A stretch of 64,000 bases of DNA from Nocardioides alkalitolerans DSM 16699 (GCF_000426525.1 NZ_AUFN01000010.1:124001-188000); one strand, 5' to 3'; counted from the stretch's first letter, positions 34,303 through 44,299 are shown. Made by a program: numbers and translations. The notes: generated by a model not told the origin, from the sequence alone.

Positions 34303-35487
34303 TCACTCGCTCTCGTCGCCCAGGTCGCCGGCGAACCACGCGGCGGCGTGCCGCGCCCGCTCCCGGCACTCGTCGAGGTCGTCGCCGTACACGTTGACGT
34401 GCCCGACCTTGCGGCCCGGCCGCAGGGCCTTGCCGTAGAGGTGGACGCGCAGACCGGGGTCGCGCGCCAGTGCGTGGGGGTAGCCGTCGTAGAGCCGCCC
34501 GGCGTCGTGCGCGCCGCCCAGGATGTTGACCATCACGGTCCACCTCGCCCGGGGGGCGGGCGAGCCGAGGGGCAGGTCGAGCACGGCCCGCAGGTGGTTC
34601 TCGAACTGCGACGTGACCGCGCCGTCCTGCGTCCAGTGGCCCGTGTTGTGGGGCCGCATGGCGAGCTCGTTGACCAGCACGCGACCGTCCGAGGTCTCGA
34701 ACAGCTCGACGGCCAGCAGGCCGACCACGCCGAGCTCGCCGGCGACCCGCAGCGCGATCTCCTGCGCGTGGGCCGCGAGGTCGGGCGCCAGGTCGGGGGC
34801 CGGGGCGGTCACCTCGTGGCACACGCCGTCGCGCTGGACGGTCTCCACGACGGGGTACGCCGCCGCCTGCCCGCTCGGGGAGCGCGCGACGATCGCCGAG
34901 AGCTCCCGCGCGAAGTCGACCAGCTCCTCGGCCAGCACCTCGACCCCGGCGGCATGCGCCGCGGCGAACGCGGCGTCGGCCTCGTCGAGGGCACGCACGA
35001 CCCAGACGCCCTTGCCGTCGTAGCCGCCCCGCGTGGTCTTGAGCACGCAGGGCAGCCCGAAGCCGGCGACGTCGTCACGGGTGGCGACGACGGCGTGGCG
35101 CGGGCACGGCACGCCGAGCTCGGTGAGCCGACGGCGCATGACCGCCTTGTCCTGGGCGTGCACGAGCGCGTCGGGCCCGGGCCGGACGGCGATGCCGTCG
35201 GCCGCCAGCGCGTGGAGGTGCTCGGTCGGCACGTGCTCGTGGTCGAAGGTGACGACCGCGCAGCCCGCCGTGACGGCCCGGAGGTCGTCGAGGTCGCGGT
35301 GGTCGCCCACGCGGTGGTCGCCGATCACCTGCGCCGCCGAGACGTCCGGCCCCTCGGCCAGCAGCCGCAGCGGTACGGCGAGCGCCGCCGCCGGCTCCGC
35401 GAGCATGCGGGCCAGCTGGCCCCCGCCGATGACGGCCACGGTGGGCGCCGTCGTCGGCGTGGGGCCCGGGACCCCCGGCTCAGCCAT
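34303..35487 (-). CDS. purK: N5-carboxyaminoimidazole ribonucleotide synthase
   Basis: A 394-residue ATP-grasp enzyme that carboxylates aminoimidazole ribonucleotide with bicarbonate and ATP. Seen are [44 protein letters not shown] and [18 protein letters not shown], all typical of PurK. The start overlaps the end of the upstream glycosyltransferase gene by eight bases, and the stop nearly touches purE, giving an operon that mixes purine and glycan genes. Confidence 0.97.
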   Translation of the reverse strand: MAEPGVPGPTPTTAPTVAVIGGGQLARMLAEPAAALAVPLRLLAEGPDVSAAQVIGDHRVGDHRDLDDLRAVTAGCAVVTFDHEHVPTEHLHALAADGIAVRPGPDALVHAQDKAVMRRRLTELGVPCPRHAVVATRDDVAGFGLPCVLKTTRGGYDGKGVWVVRALDEADAAFAAAHAAGVEVLAEELVDFARELSAIVARSPSGQAAAYPVVETVQRDGVCHEVTAPAPDLAPDLAAHAQEIALRVAGELGVVGLLAVELFETSDGRVLVNELAMRPHNTGHWTQDGAVTSQFENHLRAVLDLPLGSPAPRARWTVMVNILGGAHDAGRLYDGYPHALARDPGLRVHLYGKALRPGRKVGHVNVYGDDLDECRERARHAAAWFAGDLGDESE

Positions 35488-37564
35488 CGAGCGAGGCCAC
35501 GGCCGCCGCGAACTGCTCGCCCATGCGGCGCGGGGACCGCTCCCGGGCCAGCGCCAGCGCGGCGTCGCGGGCGCGTGCGCCGGCCGCCGGGTCGCCGACC
35601 CAGCTGCGCAGCGCGTCGTCGATCGCCGCGCGCAGCGAGTCGTCGTCGGCCGGGTCGAACATCCGCACCTGCTCGGCGCCCTCGAACTCCGCGAGCGCGC
35701 CGGAGCGCGGCAGGACGGTCGGCAGGCCGAACGTCTGGGAGAGCATGAAGGAGCCGGAGTTGAGGATGTTGGTGTAGGCGAGCACGGCCACGTCGGCCGC
35801 GTTCATCCACACCTGCAGGGTGGCGTCGGGCACGAACGAGAAGTGCGTGACGATCCGCGGGTGGCGCAGGCAGCGCGACTCGAAGGCGGCCGAGTCGGCC
35901 TCCTTGCCGGGTCGGCCCGCGATCAGCAGGCGCAGCGCCGGGTCCTGCTTCGACATCTGGTCGAACACGTCGACGAGCCGGTCGAGGCCCTTGTAGGGAC
36001 GCACTCCCCCGAGCGCGACGAGCACCTTCTCGCTCGGCGTGATGCCGAGCCGCGCCCGGGCACCCGCGCGCGAGATCCACGACGGGTACTGCCCGGCGTA
36101 GCTGGAGTGCTCGACGAGCACCGTCTTCGCCGGGTCGATCCGGTAGTACGGCGCGGCCGCGTCGACCGTGCCGGGCGACAGCAGGTGGACCACGTCGGCC
36201 TCGTCGGCGAGCAGCTGGGCGAGCTCGATCTCCGCCCACCGGAACTTCGCCTCGTGGGGCAGGACGTTGTGGACCGTCCAGACGAGACGGCCGCCGGCCT
36301 CCTTGAAGCGGCGCAGCGACGCGGCGAACCTGTCGAGCGCCAGGCGCGCGGCGAACGGGCCGCGGCTGGGCTGCAGGATCGGGTTCGTCCACTGGATGTT
36401 GAAGGTGCCCGGGCCGCCCGGACGGGTCACGGCCGCGTCCAGGTGCAGCTGCGCGTCGGCCACCGAGGTGGCGTAGGCGCCCACGTCCGCGAGGCCGGAG
36501 TAGAGCATCGGCTGGTACGGGTTCGTCGGCGAGTAGTCCGGGAAGAAGTGCACGGCCCGGCCGCGGGGGGCCGCGGCGTGGGTCGTGCGACCGGTCTCCA
36601 GCGCCGCGACGAACTGCTGGGCGCGACGCTCGTAGGTGTGGCGCTCCAGCACGGTCGCACGGGTCTGCGCGGCCAGGCGCGCCGTCCGGGCCGGGTCGGC
36701 GCGCAGCTCGCGCAGCACCGCCATCAGGTCCTCGGCGGTGCGGTAGCGCGGCAGGTCCTCGAACCCGGCGTCGGCGAGGCCGAGGCCGCTGTTCACGATG
36801 GGCAGGGCACCGCAGGCCGCGCTCTCGTAGAGCCGGCTGTTGAGCGCACCGAAGCCCACGTTCGACTTGTTGACGTCGTCGATCACGAAGGCGTGCGCGC
36901 CGTACACGGCCGGCAGGTCGAAGTAGGAGCGGGTGCCCTTGTGCCAGCGCTTGAGCCGCGCGGGGGCCCGCTTCGCCTCGCCGTACATCGTGACGTCGGC
37001 GTCCTTCGGCAGGTCGACCAGCACCTGGTGGACGTCACGCAGCGAGCCCCAGAAGTTGGCCGTCGTGACGGCGGTCGCGTCGCGTCGCTCGGCGGCCGGC
37101 GGCACGAAGAGCTTCGCGTCGGCGGCGATCGAGATCAGCTCGGGGTGCACGCGGTCGGTGTGGTGGGCGAGCCGGTCGGCGGCGAGGCGCGACGAGGCGA
37201 GCACCTGGTCGTAGCCGCGGAGCGAGCCCGTCCGGGTCCAGCGCAGCACCTCGTTGCGCACCCACGCGACCTTCCACGCCGCGTCCGGCAGGCCGGACGG
37301 GTCGAGGTCGGGGAGCATCGCCACGACGACGTCGGCGTCGGTGATGTGGGCCCACTCCTGGCGCCGCACCAGGCGGACGCCGTGGCCGAGCGCCACCAGC
37401 TCCAGGCCGAGGCCGGCGGCGACGTAGATGTCGCCGCGCCCCTCGGCGAGGTCGTCGGTGTAGACGCAGAACACGACGGACTCGCGCGTGCCGTGCGCGT
37501 ACTCGCCGCGGCACAGCGCCTCGTAGGCCTCGCGCCGGTCGTCGGGCAGGGTGACTGCCGCCAT
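35480..37564 (-). CDS. Two-domain glycosyltransferase fusion
   Basis: The 694-residue protein appears to have two GT-B-type halves. The first (about 1-335) resembles spore-maturation/CgeB-like transferases, with AWVRNEVLRWTRTG, FGALNSRLYESAACGALPI as the donor-site-like segment, and no membrane span. The second (about 350-690) looks like a GT4, with KVLVALGGVRPYKGLDRLVD and MLSQTFGLPTVLPRSGALAEF. Two active sites in one chain would add two sugars to a shared acceptor. ATG 37564 overlaps the methyltransferase stop (ATGA). Substrates are unknown. Confidence 0.8.
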   Translation of the reverse strand: MAAVTLPDDRREAYEALCRGEYAHGTRESVVFCVYTDDLAEGRGDIYVAAGLGLELVALGHGVRLVRRQEWAHITDADVVVAMLPDLDPSGLPDAAWKVAWVRNEVLRWTRTGSLRGYDQVLASSRLAADRLAHHTDRVHPELISIAADAKLFVPPAAERRDATAVTTANFWGSLRDVHQVLVDLPKDADVTMYGEAKRAPARLKRWHKGTRSYFDLPAVYGAHAFVIDDVNKSNVGFGALNSRLYESAACGALPIVNSGLGLADAGFEDLPRYRTAEDLMAVLRELRADPARTARLAAQTRATVLERHTYERRAQQFVAALETGRTTHAAAPRGRAVHFFPDYSPTNPYQPMLYSGLADVGAYATSVADAQLHLDAAVTRPGGPGTFNIQWTNPILQPSRGPFAARLALDRFAASLRRFKEAGGRLVWTVHNVLPHEAKFRWAEIELAQLLADEADVVHLLSPGTVDAAAPYYRIDPAKTVLVEHSSYAGQYPSWISRAGARARLGITPSEKVLVALGGVRPYKGLDRLVDVFDQMSKQDPALRLLIAGRPGKEADSAAFESRCLRHPRIVTHFSFVPDATLQVWMNAADVAVLAYTNILNSGSFMLSQTFGLPTVLPRSGALAEFEGAEQVRMFDPADDDSLRAAIDDALRSWVGDPAAGARARDAALALARERSPRRMGEQFAAAVASLDG

Positions 37565-38694
37565 CACTTGCCCTTGACGGCCGAGCGGACGCGACGCGCC
37601 ACCCGGTGGAGCGTCGGGTTGCCCTGCACGACCTTCTTGGCCTTGCGGCGCGCGCGGCGGTAGACCACGGCGCCCGCGCGGGGCGTGCCGTCGGGGTCGA
37701 CGAGCCGGTCGTACTCGCGCTTCCACTTCTCCAGCTGCCGCTGGATGTTGACGCTCCCCTGGCGCACGTTGGCGAGCTCGGCCTGCATGCCGGCGACCTC
37801 GTCGGCCCCGAGCGCGAGCTCGGAGGCGAAGTAGACGCGCTCCTCCTCCAGCAGCGTGCGCGCCTCGTCGGCGCGGATGCGCGCCTCCTCGACCTCGCGC
37901 TCCTTGCGGGCGAGGTCGGCCCGCAGGCGCTCACGGGAGTCGAAGAGCTCGCGCGTCTCGCGGTCGTGCTCGGCGTCGCGCTGCGAGAGCTCGCCGGCGA
38001 AGGCGCGGGGACGGGCGAGCACGACGAACTGGTACGTCGTGGAGTCGTGGTTGAGCTCCGACATCTCGCGCCGGACCTTGTCGCCGAGGAGGGCGGCCCG
38101 GGAGCGGGAGTCGACGTTCTCGAGGATGCGGGTGGTGCGGTGCACCTGCTCGATCACGAAGCCGCAGCTCTCCAGCAGGCGGCGGAGGCTGGTGAGCGTG
38201 AACCAGCGGATGTGGGTCTCGTCGAGGATGCCCGTCTCCGTGTAGCGGAAGTCGCCGACCAGCAGCTCGGCGACGACGCTCTGGTGGGAGGCGTTGGGCA
38301 CCGAGATGACGAGGCGCCCGTCGTCGCGCAGCAGCCCCTGGTCGCGCAGGCGGCGGAGCACCGCGTCGGGTCGACGCAGGTGCTCGAGCACGTCGGCGAG
38401 GATCACCACGTCGAAGGACTCGCCGGTGATCTCGCTGTCCCACTCCTCGGTCTCGAGGTCGCAGAACAGGGCGCGCAGGCCCGCCTCCTCGAGGGAGGCG
38501 AGGGCGTCACGGTCGTAGTCGAGGCAGGTGACGTGGCGCCCCTGCTCGGCCGCGAGGTAGCGCGAGACCCAGCCCGGGCCCGACCCGATGTCGAGGACGT
38601 CGTCGCCCCCGGTCAGCGCGAACGAGGCGACGGCTGCCGCCGTGTTGTTCTCGTCCGCCGGGTCGAAGGAGTAGTCATACTTCAACGCTGGCAA
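37564..38694 (-). CDS. SAM-dependent methyltransferase with C-terminal coiled coil
   Basis: The 376-residue product has a class I methyltransferase domain (about 1-220) with motif I DVLDIGSGPGWVSRYLA, DVVILADVLEHLRRPDA and LVISVPNASHQS. A long charged coiled coil (about 235-320; LRADLARKEREVEEARIRA) and a basic tail follow. The TTG start at 38694 is well supported: GGAGGA lies six bases before it. It overlaps the GT2 gene by 20 bases and the fused glycosyltransferase by one to four bases. It probably methylates a sugar in a surface glycan. Confidence 0.82.
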   Translation of the reverse strand: MPALKYDYSFDPADENNTAAAVASFALTGGDDVLDIGSGPGWVSRYLAAEQGRHVTCLDYDRDALASLEEAGLRALFCDLETEEWDSEITGESFDVVILADVLEHLRRPDAVLRRLRDQGLLRDDGRLVISVPNASHQSVVAELLVGDFRYTETGILDETHIRWFTLTSLRRLLESCGFVIEQVHRTTRILENVDSRSRAALLGDKVRREMSELNHDSTTYQFVVLARPRAFAGELSQRDAEHDRETRELFDSRERLRADLARKEREVEEARIRADEARTLLEEERVYFASELALGADEVAGMQAELANVRQGSVNIQRQLEKWKREYDRLVDPDGTPRAGAVVYRRARRKAKKVVQGNPTLHRVARRVRSAVKGK

Positions 38695-39628
38695 GTTCTT
38701 CCTCCGCCGTCCGGAAACCAGTGATCACATCGTTGCGCCCGAACCTACCGGCCCGGGCGTCTGCCTCTGCCATGGCGACGAGCTGGTCGAAGTCGGCCAC
38801 CCACCCGGGCGCACCGGCCTCGACCTTCTTGCGCCAGGCCGTCAGGAACGTGTCCCGCATCTGCTGCAGGGCCGCCTCCGGGTCGACACCGAGCGCGTCG
38901 CGCGCGAACCCGAACCGGTTCCGCGTCATGTAGTAGATGTAGTAGGGCTTCGGGAGCGTGCCGCTCGACCGCTTCAGGTGCACCATCCGCGCGTGCTGGT
39001 CGACCATCGTGCGCCAGCCCGCGTTCTGCGCCCGCACGCACCAGTCGGTCTCCTCGAAGTAGAGGAAGTAGTGCTCGGGCAGCAGGCCCACGTCCTCCAG
39101 CGTCGTGCGCCGGATCAGCGGGGCCGCGCCGGTCACGTAGTCGACGTCGACGACGCCCCGACGCGTGACCGCGTCGCGCTTGCCGTTGTTGAGGTGCTTC
39201 GTCTCGCCCGTGGTGCGGTCGATGGTGGCGCCGTCGAACCAGATGACGGCGGGCTGCCCGTCGTACACGATGCGCGAGCCGACGATGCCGCAGTCGGGGT
39301 ACGCCGCCATGTGGGCCAGCAGCGCGCCCAGCGTGCCCGGCTCGACCCGCGTGTCGGGGTTGAGGATCCAGACGAACTCGCAGTCGCCCTCGAGCGCCCG
39401 GCGCACGCCGACGTTGTTGCCGCCGGCGTAGCCCAGGTTCTCGCCCGTGGCGATCACGGTGCCGCGGCTGCCGATCGCGTCGCGCAGGGCGCGGTGGCTC
39501 TCGTCCTCCGGGCCGTTGTCGACGACGTAGAGCTCGAGGTCGAGCTCGTCGGAGCGCTCCAGCGACGCCACGCAGGCGAGGGTGTCGCTGGGGTCGCCGT
39601 AGTTCAGGACCACGACGGCTGTGCGCAT
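38675..39628 (-). CDS. Glycosyltransferase family 2 (rhamnosyl/galactofuranosyl-like)
   Basis: A 317-residue GT-A enzyme with VVVLNYGDPSDTLACVASLE, LYVVDNGPEDESHRAL, NLGYAGGNNVG and the DXD-like NPDTRVEPG. HYFLYFEETDWCVRAQ is the acceptor-side motif of rhamnosyl- and galactofuranosyltransferases. It lacks membrane segments. ATG 39628 has AGAGGTG six bases before it. It starts a string of overlapping genes leading through the methyltransferase and the fused transferase into purK and purE. Confidence 0.9.
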   Translation of the reverse strand: MRTAVVVLNYGDPSDTLACVASLERSDELDLELYVVDNGPEDESHRALRDAIGSRGTVIATGENLGYAGGNNVGVRRALEGDCEFVWILNPDTRVEPGTLGALLAHMAAYPDCGIVGSRIVYDGQPAVIWFDGATIDRTTGETKHLNNGKRDAVTRRGVVDVDYVTGAAPLIRRTTLEDVGLLPEHYFLYFEETDWCVRAQNAGWRTMVDQHARMVHLKRSSGTLPKPYYIYYMTRNRFGFARDALGVDPEAALQQMRDTFLTAWRKKVEAGAPGWVADFDQLVAMAEADARAGRFGRNDVITGFRTAEEELASVEV

Positions 39629-39837
39629 CAGGTCACCTCTCGCTCGGGTCGATCGGGGGCCGATCGGCGTCGTACGGGTCGGCCGGCGCGGTGGAGCCGC
39701 CCGGGACCGGTGCGTCACGGCCGGGGGGCCGCAGCGGTGCCCAAACCTACCCGGCCGGTGGGCCGGCGCGGGCACAGGGCCGCGGCCCGCGAGCCGGACG
39801 GCGCGGGCGGGGCGGGGTCGGGCGGGGCCAGACGAGG
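39629..39837. other. Intergenic region upstream of the glycan block
   Basis: These 209 bases hold no supported gene. Direct repeats of gcgggg(t)cgg occur near 39,808-39,850, and stem-forming blocks (gccggc...gccggc) near 39,860 reach into the end of the next gene. A promoter for the GT2 gene is expected here on the minus strand but I could not fix it. Confidence 0.35.
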
Positions 39838-40242
39838 TCAGGCGGGGTCGGCCGGGCTCATGGCCGGCGTGCCGGCGGCCGGCGCTGCGACCTCGGCTGC
39901 GTCCTCGACGGTGCGGGGTGCGCCGACGGCGACCCGGACGGGGGCGTGCAGCTCGAAGCGCAGGCCCTTGCCGCGGATGGTGGTGATGAGGTGGGGCGAC
40001 CGGGGATCGTCACCGATCTTGCGGCGCAACCAGCCGAGGTGGACGTCGATGGTCTTCGACGACGTCCAGAAGGTCGTGTGCCACACGTCCTTCATCAGCT
40101 CGTCGCGGCTGACGATCTCGCCGGCTCGGGAGATGAGCGCGTGGAGGAGGTCGAACTCCTTGCGCGACAGGGTCACCTCGGCGACCCCGGACCACACGCG
40201 ACGCGTGGCGGGATCGACCCGGACACCTTGGACCTCGAGCAC
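39838..40242 (-). CDS. Stand-alone OmpR-type winged-helix DNA-binding protein
   Basis: The 134-residue protein is a bare Trans_reg_C winged helix (about 1-97): VTLSRKEFDLLHALISRAG, SRDELMKDVWHTTFW, KTIDVHLGWLRRKIGDD and IRGKGLRFEL. No receiver domain precedes it, and a disordered Ala/Pro-rich tail follows. GTG 40242 appears leaderless, with TAGGTT (40250-40255) seven bases upstream. It is close to, and on the same strand as, the adenylate cyclase gene. How it is controlled is not evident. Confidence 0.85.
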   Translation of the reverse strand: MLEVQGVRVDPATRRVWSGVAEVTLSRKEFDLLHALISRAGEIVSRDELMKDVWHTTFWTSSKTIDVHLGWLRRKIGDDPRSPHLITTIRGKGLRFELHAPVRVAVGAPRTVEDAAEVAAPAAGTPAMSPADPA

Positions 40243-40315
40243 GGGGTCAAACCTAGGAACCCGGGCGGGTCCCCGCGGCGGAACCGTCGAAATTTTGCCT
40301 AGGCCCGGGGACTGG

Positions 40316-41371
40316 TCAAGTCCGGCGGACGGTGACGGGCTCGACGAGACCGAAACCGCGCACCGGCCGCGCCGGCAGCAGGCGCGTCTCGAACTTGTCC
40401 GTGGGCAGCAGGGCCGCGGTCTCGTGGTCGATGATCACGCGGTTGCGGCGCGCGATCGGGGTCAGGCGCGCCGCCATGTTCACCGGCGGGCCGAACACGT
40501 CCCCGAGACGCGTCACCACGTGGCCGCTGGCGATCCCGACCCGCACGTCGGGCATGCGGGTGTCGCGTCCGATGACGGCGATGATGCCCTCGGCAATCTC
40601 CAGCGCGGCGACGGGATCGTCGTTCACGAACAGCACCGAGTCCCCCAGGCTCTTGATGAGCCGGCCCTGGTGCGCCTGGATGACGTCGTGGCAGCGAGAC
40701 TCGAACAGCTCGACCAGGTCGCCGATGCGGCCCTCGTCGAGCCGGTTCGAGAGGGCGGTGAAGCTGACCAGGTCGGCGAAGCCCACGGTGATGCGGGAGG
40801 TGTCGGTCTCGTCGTCGAGCTCGTCGAGGCCCTCGACCCGGCTCACGGCCGCAGCGAGGTGGCGTCGCCAGGCGTTGAGGGTCAGCTGCTCGAAGACGTC
40901 GCGGAACTCCTCGACGATGCGCACGGCGGAGCCGATCCGGCTGCCCGTGGCGTCCGGGCCCGACTCGATGCGCTCGATCAGCGGGATGAGGGTGGAGACC
41001 TCCCAGTCGGCGAGGCGCGACATGGTCTGGCCGACCGCCCGGGTCAGGTTGACGGCGGTGTCGATGTCGATGCCGCCGCGCGCGACGGTCTCGACCAGGG
41101 CGCCCAGCGAGGTCGCGTCGGAGCCGGTGAAGGTCACCGACGACTCGTTGAGCGGCAGCCCGAGAGCGCGCCAGAGGCGCCGTACGTCGGCCACCGGGAT
41201 GCCCGAGTCGTCGAGGTCGTGGGCGGTGAAGACCGGCACCTCGCCCAGGATGGCGCGCTCCAGGTCACCGCGGGTCGGCCGGGCCTCGGGCGGCTCGGCG
41301 ACGGGCGGGACGTCGGGCGGCAGGTCGGGCGGGAGGTCGGGCGTCGGGCCCGACGCCGGCTCAGGTGCCAT
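40316..41371 (-). CDS. Class III adenylate cyclase with Rv1264/Rv2212-type regulatory domain
   Basis: The 351-residue protein has an N-terminal helical segment (about 35-180) resembling the adenylate cyclase regulatory domain of Rv1264-like enzymes and a catalytic domain from about 190. All key residues are present with the canonical spacing: metals D200 and D244, the ATP-specifying pair K240 and D291, and transition-state N298 and R302. It is therefore expected to make cAMP, not cGMP. The first 25 residues are proline-rich. ATG 41371 overlaps the PH gene by 11 bases. Confidence 0.9.
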   Translation of the reverse strand: MAPEPASGPTPDLPPDLPPDVPPVAEPPEARPTRGDLERAILGEVPVFTAHDLDDSGIPVADVRRLWRALGLPLNESSVTFTGSDATSLGALVETVARGGIDIDTAVNLTRAVGQTMSRLADWEVSTLIPLIERIESGPDATGSRIGSAVRIVEEFRDVFEQLTLNAWRRHLAAAVSRVEGLDELDDETDTSRITVGFADLVSFTALSNRLDEGRIGDLVELFESRCHDVIQAHQGRLIKSLGDSVLFVNDDPVAALEIAEGIIAVIGRDTRMPDVRVGIASGHVVTRLGDVFGPPVNMAARLTPIARRNRVIIDHETAALLPTDKFETRLLPARPVRGFGLVEPVTVRRT

Positions 41372-41876
41372 CGTCGCTGCGGGCGCCCGAGATGCGGTGC
41401 AGCTCCTCCGAGACGAGCAGCTGCACCTTCTCGACCCGGGGGATGTCGTGCAGCTCCACGCGGCCGAGCTCGCTGGCGTCGGAGACCACGAGCGTGCCGC
41501 ACCCGAACACGCGGTCGACGATGCCGATCTCGAAGTCGACGCCGCTGATCCGGTTGAGCGGGATCGTGCGGCCCTCCTTCGCGATGAAGCCGGACCGCTT
41601 GATGAACCGGCGGTTGGTGAAGGTGTAGGTGGTCGTCAGCCAGCGGACGAGGGGCCGCAGCACGAACCAGACGAGCACCCCGGCCGCCAGCACCCAGACG
41701 GCGATGCGGGCCACGCGCACGACCGTGTCGGCGCCGTCGCCCAGCGTCGTGGCGGCGACCGCGACCGCGAGCGTCAGCAGGAGCACGGCGGTGGCGCCGA
41801 ACAGCTCCTTGACGTGGGTGCGCGTGCTGACGACCACGTGCTCACCGGGGTTGAGGAGCTTCTCTGGGAACGGCAC
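41361..41876 (-). CDS. PH domain membrane protein
   Basis: A 171-residue protein with two membrane segments (about 28-45 and 55-75) followed by a bacterial PH domain: YTFTNRRFIKRSGFIAKEGRTIPL and SDASELGRVELHDIP. It matches Rv3278c in position (next to birA). The function is unknown. GTG 41876 may be leaderless, CAGAAT being six bases upstream. Confidence 0.85.
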   Translation of the reverse strand: MPFPEKLLNPGEHVVVSTRTHVKELFGATAVLLLTLAVAVAATTLGDGADTVVRVARIAVWVLAAGVLVWFVLRPLVRWLTTTYTFTNRRFIKRSGFIAKEGRTIPLNRISGVDFEIGIVDRVFGCGTLVVSDASELGRVELHDIPRVEKVQLLVSEELHRISGARSDDGT

Positions 41877-41888
41877 GGCGCGATTCTG

Positions 41889-42767
41889 TCACTTCCGGCC
41901 GTGCGGCGCTCCGGTCGTCCGGGGCCGGACGTGCACGACGTCGCCCGCGCCGACGACCGTGAGCTCGCCCCCGGTGTCGACCACGAGCCCTCCCCCGGTG
42001 TCGATCGCGACGGCTCTTCCGACGAGCGCGTCGGCGTGGGGCAGCTCGACGCGCACGTCGAGACCGACCGTGGTGCAGGCGGCGCCGTACGCCGCGCGGA
42101 GCGCCTCGAGGTCGCCCGCCTGCCAGCGGTCGAGGTGCGCGGCGAGCTCACCGAGGATCGCCTCGAGCAGCAGCGTGCGGTCGAGCTCGGCGTCCGCGAC
42201 ACCGGCGGTCGCGAGCGACGCCGCGGTGGGCACGGGCAGCTCGTCGCGGGTGGTGGAGACGTTGATGCCGATGCCGATGACGGCCGCCGGTCCCGTCGGC
42301 GTGTCGACCCGCTCGAGCAGGATGCCCGCGACCTTGCCCGGGACGGCGTCCGGGTCGTCGGCGGGGGCGACGAGCACGTCGTTCGGCCACTTGAGGTGCA
42401 CCGCCACGCCGGGGTGCCGGGCCTCGACCGCGCGCCGCGCGGCGAGGCCCGTCAGGAGCGGGAGCCACGGCCAGGCGGTGACCGGCACGTCCGGGCGCAG
42501 GAGGGCCGAGAAGGTGAGCGCCGCCCGGGCGGGCGTCACGAACGACCGGTCGATGCGGCCCCGGCCCGCGGTCTGGTGCTCGGTGACGAGGACGCTGCCC
42601 GCCGGTGCGCCGGCCCGGGCACGGTCGGCGAGCTCGGCGTTCGTCGACGGCGAGGCCTCGACGACCTCGACCGTCCACCCGGGCAGGGCGGCGAGGTCGC
42701 TCGCCCGCAGCGGCGGGCGGGCCGCGGGGTCCGCCGTACGGCGTGCGGCGTCGGACGTGTCGGGCAC
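41889..42767 (-). CDS. birA: Biotin-[acetyl-CoA carboxylase] ligase
   Basis: The 292-residue enzyme activates biotin with ATP and attaches it to the biotin carrier lysine, here presumably that of AccA (59,2xx-59,439). It shows the biotin loop [21 protein letters not shown] and VIGIGINVS, and a C-terminal SH3-like domain. It lacks an N-terminal helix-turn-helix, so it is not a repressor. GTG 42767 has AGGAGG five to six bases upstream. Confidence 0.95.
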   Translation of the reverse strand: MPDTSDAARRTADPAARPPLRASDLAALPGWTVEVVEASPSTNAELADRARAGAPAGSVLVTEHQTAGRGRIDRSFVTPARAALTFSALLRPDVPVTAWPWLPLLTGLAARRAVEARHPGVAVHLKWPNDVLVAPADDPDAVPGKVAGILLERVDTPTGPAAVIGIGINVSTTRDELPVPTAASLATAGVADAELDRTLLLEAILGELAAHLDRWQAGDLEALRAAYGAACTTVGLDVRVELPHADALVGRAVAIDTGGGLVVDTGGELTVVGAGDVVHVRPRTTGAPHGRK

Positions 42768-42854
42768 GGGTCCTCCTGGGTCGGTCGGGCGCCGCCAACC
42801 TAGGCCATCGACGGCGGCGGGACGGCGGACCCTCGCGCCGTAAACTCCGCACCC

Positions 42855-44192
42855 GTGTCCCCCACCGCGCTGCGCACCCCCGTCCTGCTGGCGACGAGCA
42901 ACGGTGTCGGGATGGGGCACCTCACCCGGCAGCTGACCGTGGCCCTCGCCGGCGCGGCCGAGCTCGACGTCATGCTGCTCTCCCTCTCCGGCGCGCTGCC
43001 CACCGTGGCGCGGGCGAGCGCCGACGGACGCCTGCCCGGGGCGGTCGGGGTCCGGTTCGAGCACTGCCCCAGCCGCACGAGCCCGTGGCAGGGCGAGGGG
43101 GCGGCCAAGGTCGCGTGGCGCGCGACCTGGGATCACTACTTCGCCGACCGCGTGCGCACCCTGGCCGCCGAGACGGGCGCCCGGGTCGTGGTCTTCGACG
43201 GGGTCGTCCCGTACGCCGGCCTGCTCGCCGCCCGCGAGGCCATGCCGACCACGGCGTTCGTGTGGGTGCGACGCGGCATGTGGCAGGCGGGCGTGGGCGC
43301 CGAGTGGCTGGCCCGCTCGGACGCGTTCGACCTCGTGGTGGAGCCCGGCGACTTCGGCGCGGCCGCCGACACGGGGCCCACCGCCGGCCGGTCCGGGACC
43401 ACCCGCACCGCCCCGGTGTCGTTGACCTCCGTCGTCCCCCCGCTGCCGCGCGACGAGGCGCGCCGCGCGCTCGGGCTCGACCCGACGCGGCCGGCCCTGC
43501 TGCTCGCCCCGGGATCGGGCGCGTACGCCGACGTGTCCACCCTCGTGGCCGCGGTGCTGGCCCGGGTCGCCGAGGTCGCGCCGGACTGGCAGGTCGCGGT
43601 GACGCGGCAGGCCATCGCCCGGCACGCGACCCGGGCGAGCGACCAGGTCGTGGTGCTCCAGGACGTCTACCCCCTCGCCCGCTACCTCCCGGCGTTCGAC
43701 GCCGCCGTCAGCGCCGCCGGCTACAACGCCGTGCACGAGCAGCTCGCCGTCGGGCTGCCCACCCTCTTCGTGCCGAGCACGGGCCACGAGACCGACGACC
43801 AGGTCGCGCGGGTCCGGGGGGTCACCGAGATCGGCGCCGCCCTCGCCGCGACCGGGGCGGACGACCTGGTCGCCGGCGTGGACCGGCTGCTCGACGCGGG
43901 GGTGCGGGCCGGTCTCGCCGCCGCCTGCGCCGACCTGCCCGCAGCCGACGGCGCCTCGACGATCGCCGCGCTGCTGGCCGACCTCGGGCGCGCCCACCCC
44001 GCGCCGGCGTGGCCGGACCGCGTGGGTCCCCCGGCCTGGCGCCGGGCCGCCACCTGGCCCCGCGGACCCGTCCGCGTCGTGACGACCCCGACCCCGCCGG
44101 TGGACGACGAGCCGACCGAGCAGCTCGTCGCGGGGGCCTCGCCGCGCTACCGGGAGGCCCGGCGCCGCACGTCGCACTGGCTCTACCGCTGA
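42855..44192 (+). CDS. Glycosyltransferase of the GT28/MGT type
   Basis: A 445-residue GT-B protein with N-terminal [20 protein letters not shown], resembling MurG and macrolide glycosyltransferases, and a donor site [20 protein letters not shown], followed by ETDDQVARV. It has no membrane span and a basic, likely flexible C-terminus. Substrates are unknown. GTG 42855 is eight bases after TAAACT (42841-42846), consistent with a leaderless message. It is divergent from birA. Confidence 0.82.
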   Translation: MSPTALRTPVLLATSNGVGMGHLTRQLTVALAGAAELDVMLLSLSGALPTVARASADGRLPGAVGVRFEHCPSRTSPWQGEGAAKVAWRATWDHYFADRVRTLAAETGARVVVFDGVVPYAGLLAAREAMPTTAFVWVRRGMWQAGVGAEWLARSDAFDLVVEPGDFGAAADTGPTAGRSGTTRTAPVSLTSVVPPLPRDEARRALGLDPTRPALLLAPGSGAYADVSTLVAAVLARVAEVAPDWQVAVTRQAIARHATRASDQVVVLQDVYPLARYLPAFDAAVSAAGYNAVHEQLAVGLPTLFVPSTGHETDDQVARVRGVTEIGAALAATGADDLVAGVDRLLDAGVRAGLAAACADLPAADGASTIAALLADLGRAHPAPAWPDRVGPPAWRRAATWPRGPVRVVTTPTPPVDDEPTEQLVAGASPRYREARRRTSHWLYR

Positions 44193-44260
44193 GCCGTCCC
44201 GTCGACCTGCCGACCTACCCGCGGGTCACTTGCGGGGGCGCCGGATCGACTGGTGGGCCC

Positions 44261-44292
44261 TTGAACGTCCGATCGGTACGGGGCGCTACATT
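44261..44292 (+). promoter_or_regulatory. accD promoter, leaderless
   Basis: TTGAAC (44261-44266) may be the -35 box and TACATT (44287-44292) the -10 box, with a 20-base spacer, or GCTACA as a variant at 18. TACATT ends seven bases before the accD ATG and no ribosome site is present. The palindrome ccgatcgg (44269-44276) is inside the spacer. Confidence 0.5.
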
Positions 44293-44299
44293 GCCGTCC

